This document shows positions 17,290 to 26,496 of a DNA stretch of 64,000 nucleotides, one piece after another. The translations under genes and the position numbers were made by a program. The first letter of the stretch is position 1, and every line of letters begins with the position of its first letter. Source of the stretch: Leptolinea sp. (GTDB lineage: Bacteria; Chloroflexota; Anaerolineae; Anaerolineales; Anaerolineaceae). A model generated the notes under the pieces. That model ran no database searches. It was not told where the DNA came from and saw only the letters and a list, made by a program, of their open reading frames with translations. The stretch covers positions 1 through 64,000 of the forward strand of contig JAAZMZ010000007.1 in NCBI GenBank assembly GCA_012798535.1. Direction: 5' to 3'.

Positions 17290-19152
17290 GTGAATTCTCG
17301 TAATCAATCGTATGTGGTGTATGTGCTGCTGTTCATCGCCATCATCGCGCTGGTGGTTTACAGTTTCAGCCAGAACGCCACAACTTCAGGTGTACTTACT
17401 ATTAATCAACTCGCATCTGAGGTTCAAAAAGGCACAGTCGCCCGTATCGTAACCGATGAAAACAAACTAACCGTCACATACAAAGATGGCACTCAGAAAT
17501 CGGCCACTTCTACAAAGGAAACCGATGCAACTCTTGTACAGCAATTGACCGATCTTGGTGTAACAACCGCGCAATTATCGCCAGAGAATATTGAGATCGA
17601 GATCAAACCTCCCAGCGCATGGTTAGGTATTGCGACCGCGCTGGGTTACATTCTGCCATTTCTGATCCTGGCCGGAGCGTTCTTCTTCATCTTTCGTCAG
17701 GCACAGGGCAGCAATAATGCCGCCATGTCATTTGGCAAGTCTCGCGCGCGGATGTTCACTGGAGATCAACCTACAGTGACATTCGAAGACGTAGCCGGTG
17801 TGGACGAATCGAAAGAAGAATTGCAGGAAGTGGTGGAATTTTTGCGTGAACCGCAGAAATTTATCCAACTGGGAGCCCGAATTCCAAAAGGCGTCCTGCT
17901 TGTTGGCCCTCCGGGTACCGGCAAAACCCTGCTGGCAAAAGCGGTTTCCGGTGAAGCCGGAGTTCCATTCTTCTCCATTTCCGGCTCTGAATTTGTTGAA
18001 ATGTTCGTGGGTGTAGGCGCCAGCCGTGTACGCGACCTGTTTGACCAGGCCAAACGACATTCGCCCTGTATTGTATTCGTCGATGAAATCGATGCCGTTG
18101 GCCGCCAGCGTGGAGCTGGACTGGGTGGCAGTCACGACGAACGGGAACAAACCCTTAATCAGATGCTGGTCGAAATGGACGGTTTTGATACCGACACCAA
18201 CATTATCATCATGGCAGCCACCAACCGGCCAGACATTCTTGACCCTGCCCTGCTGCGTCCCGGCCGTTTTGACCGCCGTGTGGTTCTTGATCGGCCGGAT
18301 GTCCGCGGTCGTGAAGCCATCTTGAAGGTTCATTCCAAAGGCAAACCGTTGGAACCCGCTGTGGATCTTAGTGTCATAGCCAAAGCCACCCCCGGATTTG
18401 TGGGGGCTGATCTCGAGAACCTGGTCAATGAATCAGCCATTTTGGCCGCCCGCCGCAACAAGACGACTGTTGGACAATCTGAATTCGAGGAATCCATCGA
18501 ACGTGTGATCGCCGGACCGGAACGCAAGAGCCGTCTGATAAGCGAAGAAGAAAAGCGGATTGTGGCCTACCATGAGGCCGGTCACGCAGTTGTCATGAAC
18601 TCACTGCCAGAAGCCGATCCCGTTCAAAAGGTGTCCATCATCGCGCGTGGGATGGCCGCCGGTTATACCCTGGCACTTCCATTGGAAGACCGTACACTGA
18701 CACCCCGAAAGAAATTGATGGCGGAAATCATCGGATTGCTGGGCGGCCGCGCTGCCGAAGAGATCGTTTTCGACGACATCACCTCCGGCGCCTCCAATGA
18801 TATCGAACGGGTCACGCAACTAGCCCGCTCCATGATCACCCGCCTCGGGATGAGCGATAAACTGGGTCCCATGGTCTACGGGCAGAAAGAAGAATTGATC
18901 TTCCTGGGACGCGAGATCTCCGAGCAGCGTGATTATTCGGAAGAAGTGGCCGAACAGATCGATGCGGAAGTGCGTAAGCTTGTCAATGAATCGTACACGA
19001 AATCTAAGGAAATCCTCAATCAGTACCGCGATAAGCTTGATGCCGTGGCCAACCGCCTGCTGGAAGTTGAAACCATATCCAAGGAAGAATTTGAAAAGAT
19101 CTTCCCGCCTCCCATACCCAAACGCAGTGGTACACCCTCCTACGCATCGTAG
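17290..19152 (+). CDS. ftsH: ATP-dependent zinc metalloprotease FtsH
   Basis: A 620-aa membrane-anchored AAA+ protease that degrades misfolded membrane proteins and short-lived regulators. The start is GTG at 17290 with GGAGG at 17280-17284. Two membrane segments (about 8-27 and 110-135) flank a small periplasmic-side domain. Then come Walker A GPPGTGKT (206-213), Walker [11 protein letters not shown], the second region of homology [20 protein letters not shown] and the zinc-binding HEAGH (428-432). A downstream glutamate-containing [20 protein letters not shown] completes the protease. Full family length. It has its own extended -10 promoter and a perfect terminator. Confidence 0.97.
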   Translation: MNSRNQSYVVYVLLFIAIIALVVYSFSQNATTSGVLTINQLASEVQKGTVARIVTDENKLTVTYKDGTQKSATSTKETDATLVQQLTDLGVTTAQLSPENIEIEIKPPSAWLGIATALGYILPFLILAGAFFFIFRQAQGSNNAAMSFGKSRARMFTGDQPTVTFEDVAGVDESKEELQEVVEFLREPQKFIQLGARIPKGVLLVGPPGTGKTLLAKAVSGEAGVPFFSISGSEFVEMFVGVGASRVRDLFDQAKRHSPCIVFVDEIDAVGRQRGAGLGGSHDEREQTLNQMLVEMDGFDTDTNIIIMAATNRPDILDPALLRPGRFDRRVVLDRPDVRGREAILKVHSKGKPLEPAVDLSVIAKATPGFVGADLENLVNESAILAARRNKTTVGQSEFEESIERVIAGPERKSRLISEEEKRIVAYHEAGHAVVMNSLPEADPVQKVSIIARGMAAGYTLALPLEDRTLTPRKKLMAEIIGLLGGRAAEEIVFDDITSGASNDIERVTQLARSMITRLGMSDKLGPMVYGQKEELIFLGREISEQRDYSEEVAEQIDAEVRKLVNESYTKSKEILNQYRDKLDAVANRLLEVETISKEEFEKIFPPPIPKRSGTPSYAS

Positions 19153-19170
19153 CGGATTTTCATAAGTTAT

Positions 19171-19200
19171 AAAGAACTGGCCAAGTGTGGCCAGTTCTTT
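19171..19200. terminator. bidirectional terminator between ftsH and miaA
   Basis: A perfect 12-bp stem AAAGAACTGGCC / GGCCAGTTCTTT around loop AAGTGT, with T-rich DNA on both sides. It ends at the first base of the miaA stop codon and serves the two converging transcripts. Confidence 0.9.
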
Positions 19201-20123
19201 TATATAATTTTACGAATATGGTCGGCCATTCGCACGGCCAGATCGTCTCCGGCAGTGAACCAGGTGATCCGGGGATCATCTGGCTTGAACCAATTGGCCT
19301 GGCGGCGTATATACTGGCGGGTGTTCCGTTTGATCAGCATAACCGCTTCATCCAGACTGTATTTTTTCTGCAGGTAACCAGTGATTTCCCGGTATCCAAT
19401 CGCCGATAAAGCCGAGGTATCAGGATCAATTCCCGAATCCAGCAGATAACGCACTTCCTCTATCAAGCCGGTATTCATCATGATCTCGATACGCGTGTCC
19501 ACCCTTTGATATAAAGCCGGTCGATCCCATTGAATACCCAGGATATCGAAATGAAGGCCTGCCGGTGGTTGTTTCATACGTTGCTCTGAGAATCGTTTTC
19601 CACTGCTGAAGATCACTTCAAGCGCTCGAATAGTACGCCGGACATTCTCAATCTGTACAAATTTTCCCGCTTTCGGATCTAGGCGTGAAAGCACCCGGTG
19701 CAAGCCCTGCGGTCCCAATTCCCGGCTCCAGGTTTCCAGTACCTGCCGCAGATGGGCATCGACCGGCTCCGATGGGACCGTCCACCCATCGATCAAACCC
19801 CAGATGTACTGCCCTGTCCCGCCAACAATGAACGGCACTTTTCCCCGTGCCAGAATTTCTCTGATGCAGGCCATGGCCGTCTCTTGAAATCTGGCCAGAG
19901 ACCACACATCCTCCGGCCGGGCTACATTGATGAGGTGATGCGGAACCCGGGAAATTTCTACATTCGTTGGTTTGGCGGTGCCAATATCCATTCCAATGTA
20001 GAACTGACGGGAGTCGGCGGAGATTATCTCGCCATTGAATTCCCTTGCCAGCTCAATGGATACGGCCGTTTTTCCACTGGCTGTTGGACCTACGATTACA
20101 ATCACATTCTTTTTATCCATCAT
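19200..20123 (-). CDS. miaA: tRNA dimethylallyltransferase
   Basis: A 307-aa enzyme that adds an isopentenyl group to A37 of tRNAs reading UNN codons. Visible motifs: P-loop GPTASGKT (12-19), then EIISADSRQFYIGMDIGTAK, PHHLINVARPED, FIVGGTGQYIWGLIDGW and the C-terminal IGYREITGYLQ plus KRNTRQYIRRQANWF. Length is normal. The start overlaps the yraN stop; ATG codons at 20121-20123 and 20118-20120 are both possible. It is the last gene of a glycosyltransferase-yraN-miaA operon. Confidence 0.96.
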   Translation of the reverse strand: MMDKKNVIVIVGPTASGKTAVSIELAREFNGEIISADSRQFYIGMDIGTAKPTNVEISRVPHHLINVARPEDVWSLARFQETAMACIREILARGKVPFIVGGTGQYIWGLIDGWTVPSEPVDAHLRQVLETWSRELGPQGLHRVLSRLDPKAGKFVQIENVRRTIRALEVIFSSGKRFSEQRMKQPPAGLHFDILGIQWDRPALYQRVDTRIEIMMNTGLIEEVRYLLDSGIDPDTSALSAIGYREITGYLQKKYSLDEAVMLIKRNTRQYIRRQANWFKPDDPRITWFTAGDDLAVRMADHIRKII

Positions 20124-20500
20124 ATACTGGTTACAGCATTTTCATAATGTTTGAGCTGGTAGGAACGATCGATCAGCGATTCGATCAGGATGGCAATCAC
20201 ATCGATTTGCCAGTGTTGCTCTGAAAATTCGGGATGTTCATCCAGGAAAAACATACCGGCATTCATCAAATGTTCCTGTTTCAGCGAAGTGACCGCTTCT
20301 TCCGGCCAGCCGAAGTTCTTACCCGTACGGGTTTTCACCTCCACAATGGTGATTGTTCCGTCTTTTTTTGCTATCAAATCCAATTCACCGTAAGGTGATT
20401 TCCAGTTCCTGAATATTATGGAATATCCCTTTTGTTCCAGATATTGCGCAGCCAGTTCTTCTCCCCATTTACCGATGGATTGGTTGTGTTTCATCGTCAT
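20120..20500 (-). CDS. yraN: UPF0102 family protein YraN (predicted endonuclease-like)
   Basis: A 126-aa protein of the YraN/UPF0102 family with a PD-(D/E)XK nuclease-like core. It shows GKWGEELAAQYLEQKGY, the acidic YGELDLIAKKDGTITIVEVK with the E-x-K pair, and TRTGKNFGWPEEAVTSLKQE. The biochemical role is not established, though it is often near rnhB, dprA or mutS. It overlaps the upstream glycosyltransferase (20497-20500) and downstream miaA by a few bases, so all three are translationally coupled. Confidence 0.93.
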   Translation of the reverse strand: MTMKHNQSIGKWGEELAAQYLEQKGYSIIFRNWKSPYGELDLIAKKDGTITIVEVKTRTGKNFGWPEEAVTSLKQEHLMNAGMFFLDEHPEFSEQHWQIDVIAILIESLIDRSYQLKHYENAVTSI

Positions 20501-21660
20501 GGCATTCCCTGTAAAAACCAGGCAGCCGCCTGCCGGGCGGCAGAAGGTTTTCCAAAGGTCAACGCAGCCCGCTTCGCGTCCGCTGCTATGTATGGGTAGT
20601 CCAGAACATCCTGCAGGTATGCCAATACTTCCTTTTCCGATTCAGCCAGTACTCCGCAGCGGTGAGACAGAATGATATTTGAATTTGCTGCTTCCTGCCC
20701 GCTTCCCTGACTTACAAGAATTGCCGGAATCCCCAGTGCCATAGCCTCTGCCAGAATCAATCCTCCCGGCTTTGTAATAACAAAATCCTGCCGGCTTAAC
20801 AGCTCCATGAAATCCGTTACATATTCGTAAAGAGTTACATCTTCTCTTCCTTTCATAAATTCGGTCAACAATCTACTAAAGGCGGAAGGTATTCCACAAA
20901 CCACATTCCAGTGTACCCGGCCGGCAGGCAGCTGCATAGCCATATCCATAAGATTCTTCGTTTTTGGCCAGGTGGCCACATACGGAGCCAGTCGTTTCCC
21001 GCCAGCCAGAATCAAGACGTTAATCGAAAACCGCGTGTCGCGTTTTATATCGTCGCTCCTTTCGCGGATCGACAGGTTTTCAGCCGCGGGGTCAATCGGA
21101 ATGCCCAGTACCCGGATCCTGTCACCTGACCCTCCCCTTTCGATCAACCTTTCTCTGGCTTCGTCACAGGCAACTACAAAGCCTTTCACTTTTTTTATCG
21201 GCCAGTAAGGATGCACCATGAAATCTGTTGCCACCGCAGCGACCGGAGGCAGATCAGGGTGGTCCGACTGCAGAGATGCCATAATAGAACAGGGCAGCGA
21301 ATGGGTACAGATGACCATATCCGGATTGCGGTGAAGCAAGATTTCCATGACACGATTCCGCAATACCGGCATGACCTGTAACAACTCGTATCCGGGCATC
21401 ATCGATCCTGATTGCCATGCCGTGTCATAAACACCCGGGAAAAAGAGGGTTGAACTGAGCGACAGGAATTCGGGGAGCATCGAATCGCGAATGGCAGGCG
21501 TAAAGAGATCTTCACAGAAGACCCTGTACTCGCTGCCATATTCTCTTATCGCTTTCTTGATGGCATTCGCTGCCGAAAGATGTCCGCTGCCTATGGACAG
21601 GTAAAATATCAAGAACCTTTTAGGTGATTTCACAGGTCCTGCCGGTTTTTGAAATTCCAC
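20497..21660 (-). CDS. MGDG synthase-like glycosyltransferase (GT28 type)
   Basis: A 387-aa protein of the monogalactosyldiacylglycerol synthase/processive diacylglycerol glucosyltransferase type, probably making glycolipids at the membrane. The N-terminal MGDG-synthase fold shows IGSGHLSAANAIKKAI and CTHSLPCSIMASLQ, then ATDFMVHPYWPIKKVKGFVV. The GT28-like C-terminal half has the donor-sugar motif ITKPGGLILAEAMALGIPAI. The start is uncertain: the long frame begins with GTG at 21658-21660 without a ribosome site, while a GTG at codon 10 has AGGA just upstream. It diverges from cinA by about 60 bases. Confidence 0.85.
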   Translation of the reverse strand: MEFQKPAGPVKSPKRFLIFYLSIGSGHLSAANAIKKAIREYGSEYRVFCEDLFTPAIRDSMLPEFLSLSSTLFFPGVYDTAWQSGSMMPGYELLQVMPVLRNRVMEILLHRNPDMVICTHSLPCSIMASLQSDHPDLPPVAAVATDFMVHPYWPIKKVKGFVVACDEARERLIERGGSGDRIRVLGIPIDPAAENLSIRERSDDIKRDTRFSINVLILAGGKRLAPYVATWPKTKNLMDMAMQLPAGRVHWNVVCGIPSAFSRLLTEFMKGREDVTLYEYVTDFMELLSRQDFVITKPGGLILAEAMALGIPAILVSQGSGQEAANSNIILSHRCGVLAESEKEVLAYLQDVLDYPYIAADAKRAALTFGKPSAARQAAAWFLQGMP

Positions 21661-21702
21661 GAATTCGTGCTACACTAGCTTTCAATTCTACCGTAAACCG
21701 AG

Positions 21703-21719
21703 TATATTCAATCAAACTT
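21703..21719 (+). promoter_or_regulatory. -10 element giving a near-leaderless cinA transcript
   Basis: TATATT (21703-21708) lies 11 bases before the cinA ATG, leaving a predicted leader of about five bases. No Shine-Dalgarno is present in that gap. Confidence 0.45.
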
Positions 21720-22868
21720 ATGCCTATTGCAGAGACTATTGCCATCGGAACAGAACTCCTTCTGGGAGAAATACAGGACACCAACACCCATTTTCTTGCC
21801 TGCCAACTTCGCAAAGCCGGGATAGATTTTTTTCGTGCGACGATCATTGGAGATAATTCGGCAAGAATCTCTCAAGCAGTTAAAGATGCCGCATCCAGAG
21901 CAGATATAGTGATCACTTCCGGCGGATTGGGACCGACGGTTGATGATCCCACCCGCGAAGCTGTCGCTTTAGCCGCAGGTGTCGAATTGGAATTCCATGA
22001 GGAACTATGGGAGCAAATCCAGGAAAGGTTCCGCCGTTATGGAAGGACTCCAACAGAGAACAACCGCCGGCAGGCTTATATCCCTCACGGAGCCACCGCC
22101 ATCACCAATCCTGTAGGTACGGCTCCCGCCTTCTTTATTGAGATTGGTAGGAGTATTGTGATCTGTCTGCCAGGTGTTCCCCGCGAACTGGAAACTCTGA
22201 TAGATGATCAGGTTTTTCCCCTACTTCACAAGCGTTACCATCTGGACACGGTTTTCAAATCTGTGGTGATTCACGCCGCCGGCGCCGGTGAATCCCAGAT
22301 CGACGAATGGGTCTCAGATCTCGAATCGAACGCCAACCCCACTGTTGGTCTTCTGGCGCATCCCGGAGTAACAGACATCCGTATCACTGCACGCGCAAAT
22401 TCGATAGACACAGCCGACAAAATGGTCTGTGACATGCACACAGAGATCATTAAACGTATTGGAGCAGCCTATTACGGTGATGATGATACAACTCTGGAAG
22501 AAGCTGTCAACCAACAGTTGATCGCCAAAGAACTACGAGTCTTCCTTTTGCTGCATGGATTCGATAAAGGATTGGAGACCAGAACGGAAAATCTCTTTCC
22601 CAAGATGATTTACGTGTACAGCTCCACAGAGGATGATCCTTCCTCACCTGAACTCGAAATCGCCCGGACATCCGGATACCAGATTGTCATCCGAGCTGAC
22701 CTGTTCCGGGTCTCCAATCAGACGAACCTGTCCATCACCTCGTTGACCCCCGAAGGCGAAAAGTCGATCACCCGCTCTCACGGAGGTCATCCCGGACTGG
22801 CAGAATTATGGGCAGAAAACATGTTACTGGATTTTATTCGCCGTTATCTATACAATAAAACCAACTAA
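21720..22868 (+). CDS. cinA: CinA-like protein with a degenerate C-terminal domain
   Basis: The ATG at 21720 (382 aa) is chosen because the conserved family start MPIAETIAIGTELLLGEI follows at once; the longer frame adds 32 residues without homology features. Residues 1-170 are the MoaB/MogA-like COG1058 domain (ITSGGLGPTVDDPTREAV, ICLPGVPRELETLIDDQVFP), which in other bacteria hydrolyses ADP-ribose or binds nucleotides. A middle domain follows up to YYGDDDTTLEEAV. In normal CinA this leads into the NMN-amidase domain with the TESCTGG motif. Here residues ~265-382 lack that motif and show no recognisable PncC active site. The N-terminal half should work; the amidase is probably absent. Confidence 0.88.
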   Translation: MPIAETIAIGTELLLGEIQDTNTHFLACQLRKAGIDFFRATIIGDNSARISQAVKDAASRADIVITSGGLGPTVDDPTREAVALAAGVELEFHEELWEQIQERFRRYGRTPTENNRRQAYIPHGATAITNPVGTAPAFFIEIGRSIVICLPGVPRELETLIDDQVFPLLHKRYHLDTVFKSVVIHAAGAGESQIDEWVSDLESNANPTVGLLAHPGVTDIRITARANSIDTADKMVCDMHTEIIKRIGAAYYGDDDTTLEEAVNQQLIAKELRVFLLLHGFDKGLETRTENLFPKMIYVYSSTEDDPSSPELEIARTSGYQIVIRADLFRVSNQTNLSITSLTPEGEKSITRSHGGHPGLAELWAENMLLDFIRRYLYNKTN

Positions 22869-22887
22869 ATACTAGAGAAAGGTAAAA

Positions 22888-24867
22888 ATGAAAACAGTTG
22901 ATCTGATCCTTACCAACGCGATCGTTCTTACCATGGACGAAGAGTTTCACACCTATAATCCCGGTACAGTAGCTGTATCCGGGAATTCGATCGCGGCAGT
23001 GGGGTTGGAAGCGGATGTTCTGAAAGAGTATTCCGCGACGAAGAAAATTGACTGCAAACAAAAAGTCTTGATGCCGGGCTTGATTAACGCACACACCCAT
23101 GTTCCCATGACCCTTCTGCGAGGACTGGCCGACGACCTACGCCTGGATGTCTGGCTGATGGGGTATATGATGCCGGTGGAACGAGAGTATGTTTCGCCGG
23201 ATTTTGTTCAACTGGGTACTAAACTGGCCTGTGCAGAAATGATTCGCTCAGGGGTGACCAGTTTTGCCGATATGTACTACTTCGAAGACGACGTCGCTAA
23301 AGCGACCGAAGAAGCAGGTTTGCGCGGAGTCTGCGGGCAATCTGTGATGAAGTTTCCGGCGCCGGATGCAAAATCATTCGAAGAATCAATGGCAATGGCC
23401 AGAGATTTTATTATCAAATGGAAAGACAATGATCTGATTGTTCCCGCCATTGCTCCCCACGCACCATACACCTGTACGGCAGAAATATTGGGTGCTTCCG
23501 CCCGGCTGGCCGTTGAATTCGATGTTCCGCTGCACACGCATCTCTCTGAAACGGCCGGCGAAGTGGAAAACGTCCGGAATGAACATGGAATGCCTGTGAT
23601 TCCGTACATGAAGAAACACAACCTGTTTGATGCGAAAGTAATCGCCGCCCACTGCGTTCATATCGATGAGGGAGAAATCCGCACCCTTCAACATTACCAT
23701 ACAGGGATCGCGCATAATCCTTCATCGAATATGAAGCTGGCTTCCGGCATTGCTCCGGTCAAGCGGATGATCGAACTGGGTGTTAAAGTGGGTATTGGCA
23801 CCGATGGACCGGCGTCCAATAATGACCTTGATATGTTCGAAGAAATGCGTCTGGCTTCTTTTCTGGCAAAAGTCAGCAGCGGTGATCCAACCGCTCTGCC
23901 GGCTCGATCCACTCTGTTGATGGCTACCCGGATGGGTGCCGAAGCCCTGCATATCGACCATTTAACCGGGTCACTCACTCCCGGCAAACGGGCGGATATG
24001 GTTCTGGTCGATCTATCCCCCCTTCATAATTCGCCTCGATTTGAACGTGATCCAAACAACACCTATGCGCAAATCATCTACGCCGCAAAGGCCAGCGATG
24101 TATCCGATGTCATGGTAAACGGCCGCTGGGTTATGCAAGATCATCAGTTGACAACCCTGCAGGAAGCGGATCTGCTGAAAGCCGGTAATGAATATGCCCG
24201 CAAGATCGATCATTTCCTGATCAACCGCGAACAGTCTGTTTTATCCAAGTTGATTGCAATTGGCGGTGCGACCGAAGAGGAAAGTTTCGAAGTCCAGGCT
24301 AAGGTTGCGGTTCCATCAGCGGAAAAGATCATTGCCGCCATAAGATCCAATCCCGAGATAAATATTACCCGAACACGGCATTACCGCCAATTTGACACCT
24401 ATATGCAATTTGATGATCCAACCCAGGGTTATGTCCGCTACCGTGAAGACCACAGCATCACAGAATCCGGAGAAATCACGGGAGTACGCAGCCGTCTGAC
24501 TCTCATCGGGCAGACTCGCGAGCATCCCTTCCGTGAGGATGTGCTGCTTTCCCGCAGCCGATTCCTGGCTCCCGCCACTCAAAGCCTGCGGTTTTACAAA
24601 GAATACTTCAAACCCGCACGCACAGTCGAAATCGAAAAGAACCGAATGCGCTATCTGGTTATCTATAAAGAGACTGAATTCTTCATAAACGTGGATAACT
24701 TCGATTTGCCAAAACTGGGATCATTCCTTGAAGTGAAAAGCCGAACCTGGAGTCAACAGGATGCGGAGAAGAAAGCCCATCTGGCTGAAGATCTTCTGAA
24801 AGCTCTGGGAGGCTCACCGAAAGACATCATTTCTGAAGATTATATTGGGATGGTTGCATCTGTTTGA
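22888..24867 (+). CDS. MtaD/SsnA-type amidohydrolase fused to a CYTH-like domain
   Basis: A 659-aa fusion. Residues 1-435 are a metal-dependent amidohydrolase of the Atz/Trz group: GLINAHTHVPM with His 69 and 71, AAHCVHIDEGEI and GIGTDGPASNNDLDMFEEM. This is closest in appearance to 5'-methylthioadenosine/S-adenosylhomocysteine deaminase, which would belong to purine and methionine salvage. Residues ~464-655 look like a CYTH/triphosphate-tunnel domain: FEVQAKVAVPSAEKI, a run of alternating basic and acidic strands (YRQFDTYMQF, GYVRYREDHS, VEIEKNRMRYLVIY) and LGSFLEVKSRTW. CYTH domains act on or bind organic triphosphates such as thiamine triphosphate. It follows cinA by 19 bases with AGAAAGG upstream, and the fusion is unusual. 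Confidence 0.85.
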   Translation: MKTVDLILTNAIVLTMDEEFHTYNPGTVAVSGNSIAAVGLEADVLKEYSATKKIDCKQKVLMPGLINAHTHVPMTLLRGLADDLRLDVWLMGYMMPVEREYVSPDFVQLGTKLACAEMIRSGVTSFADMYYFEDDVAKATEEAGLRGVCGQSVMKFPAPDAKSFEESMAMARDFIIKWKDNDLIVPAIAPHAPYTCTAEILGASARLAVEFDVPLHTHLSETAGEVENVRNEHGMPVIPYMKKHNLFDAKVIAAHCVHIDEGEIRTLQHYHTGIAHNPSSNMKLASGIAPVKRMIELGVKVGIGTDGPASNNDLDMFEEMRLASFLAKVSSGDPTALPARSTLLMATRMGAEALHIDHLTGSLTPGKRADMVLVDLSPLHNSPRFERDPNNTYAQIIYAAKASDVSDVMVNGRWVMQDHQLTTLQEADLLKAGNEYARKIDHFLINREQSVLSKLIAIGGATEEESFEVQAKVAVPSAEKIIAAIRSNPEINITRTRHYRQFDTYMQFDDPTQGYVRYREDHSITESGEITGVRSRLTLIGQTREHPFREDVLLSRSRFLAPATQSLRFYKEYFKPARTVEIEKNRMRYLVIYKETEFFINVDNFDLPKLGSFLEVKSRTWSQQDAEKKAHLAEDLLKALGGSPKDIISEDYIGMVASV

Positions 24868-24892
24868 TCCTTAGGTTTGAACCGGGAGAATT

Positions 24893-26374
24893 ATGAGTCA
24901 AAAATCGCCGGAATTTTTAAAAGTCCTGATAGCCGCGTCTGAAGCAGAACCGTTCATAAAAATTGGAGGTCTGGGGGATGTGGCCGGCTCTTTACCGGCT
25001 GCGCTGGTTGATTATTTTAAAGAACATCCCGATCTGCCTCATCTCGATATTCGACTGGTCATCCCTTTCCATGGAAAAATACAGTCATCCCGGTTTCACC
25101 TGGAGAAAATTGCCTCATTTCCGGTCCACGCCGCAAAGAGTGATATCCCTGCCAACGTCTCTTTCTGTTCCGATCTACCTTATCCAACATATCTCATCAG
25201 CGGGGAACCATTGCCGGTCGATGGTGCGGTATACGATTCCAACCCAATTATTGATGGCAAAAAATTCGCCTTCTTCTCACTGGCTACCCTTGAATTCTGC
25301 CGTCTTCAGGAGTGGATTCCTGACATTCTACATGCCAACGACTGGCACACCGCCCTGTTACCCTATCTGATCAGGCAAAGGGATGAATACAAATCCCTCT
25401 TTGAAAACACCCGTACCATACTGGCGGTGCATAATTTGCCATTCATGGGTGGAGGGACACAGGCCGGGCTTACCGAAATGGGGATACAATCCAGTACTGA
25501 TTTCCGACTTCCAAAATGGGCCAGACACATGCCTCTTCCTATGGGACTGGCTTCGTCTGACAGGATCATCGCCGTCTCTCCCGGTTACGCTCGTGAAATA
25601 CTGACACCGGAATTTGGCTGCGGTCTGGATGGTTTTTTGTTCACGCGCACAGAAAGAATCACCGGTATCTTGAACGGATTGGATATGAAAATTTGGAATC
25701 CGGCCCGGGATGCCTATCTGGTTTCCACCTTCACCAAATTGTCACTCAATTCCAGATCGAAGAATAAAGAAGAAATATTGGCACGTCTGGGATTGGAATA
25801 CGATCCGCGTACACCATTGATCATCATGATCTCTCGTATCGACCAACAAAAAGGGATCGATTACGCTCTGAAAGCCCTGAGAAACCTGACCGAGAGGAAA
25901 TTCCAGGTCATCATTCTCGGTGTCGGTGATCCGGTGTTGGAAGATGCCTGTAAAACAATGGAGGAGGATTATCCGGATAGAGTTCGCTTCCTGCAGCGCT
26001 TTGATCAGGCATTATCACATCAGTTATACGGTTCGGGGGATATGATTCTCATCCCTTCCCGCTATGAACCATGTGGACTGACCCAGATGATCGCCATGCG
26101 GTACGGGTGTGTGCCTGTCGCCCGCAACACAGGTGGTTTGAGTGATACGATTGTTGATTCCACACCAGAATCCGGGCAAACCGGTTTTCTCTTTTCAGAT
26201 GCCACACCCGAATCCTGTGAAGATGCCATTGAACGATCACTCAATGCCTATATAAATCAAACAACCTGGTTGCAGATTCAAAAGAATGGAATGAAAGTTG
26301 ATTTTTCCTGGAAAAACTCGGCAGCCAGATATGCGCATGAATATCTGGCTCTCTTAAATCTATCCCAAGATTAG
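24893..26374 (+). CDS. glgA: glycogen synthase (GT5)
   Basis: A 493-aa ADP/UDP-glucose-dependent glucosyltransferase that extends alpha-1,4-glucan. The N-terminal substrate loop reads EAEPFIKIGGLGDVAGSLPA (family usual KxGGLGDV; Ile replaces Thr). Other blocks are ILHANDWHTALLPYLI, AVHNLPFMGGGTQAGL, GILNGLDMKIWNP, MISRIDQQKGIDYAL and the C-terminal catalytic IPSRYEPCGLTQMIAMRYG plus VARNTGGLSDTIVD. Normal length. CGGGAG precedes the ATG. It is followed 122 bases later by malQ, so this is a glycogen/maltodextrin cluster; no glgB or glgC is visible. Confidence 0.95.
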   Translation: MSQKSPEFLKVLIAASEAEPFIKIGGLGDVAGSLPAALVDYFKEHPDLPHLDIRLVIPFHGKIQSSRFHLEKIASFPVHAAKSDIPANVSFCSDLPYPTYLISGEPLPVDGAVYDSNPIIDGKKFAFFSLATLEFCRLQEWIPDILHANDWHTALLPYLIRQRDEYKSLFENTRTILAVHNLPFMGGGTQAGLTEMGIQSSTDFRLPKWARHMPLPMGLASSDRIIAVSPGYAREILTPEFGCGLDGFLFTRTERITGILNGLDMKIWNPARDAYLVSTFTKLSLNSRSKNKEEILARLGLEYDPRTPLIIMISRIDQQKGIDYALKALRNLTERKFQVIILGVGDPVLEDACKTMEEDYPDRVRFLQRFDQALSHQLYGSGDMILIPSRYEPCGLTQMIAMRYGCVPVARNTGGLSDTIVDSTPESGQTGFLFSDATPESCEDAIERSLNAYINQTTWLQIQKNGMKVDFSWKNSAARYAHEYLALLNLSQD

Positions 26375-26496
26375 ACATCACCGGTACTTCTTTCTGCCTG
26401 TTAGCCAATATCGCAAACAGGATAATAATGATACAAATAAAGTAATCAAGAAACATTCCCGGGTAATATCACTCAAAGATTATTGGAGATCACTTC

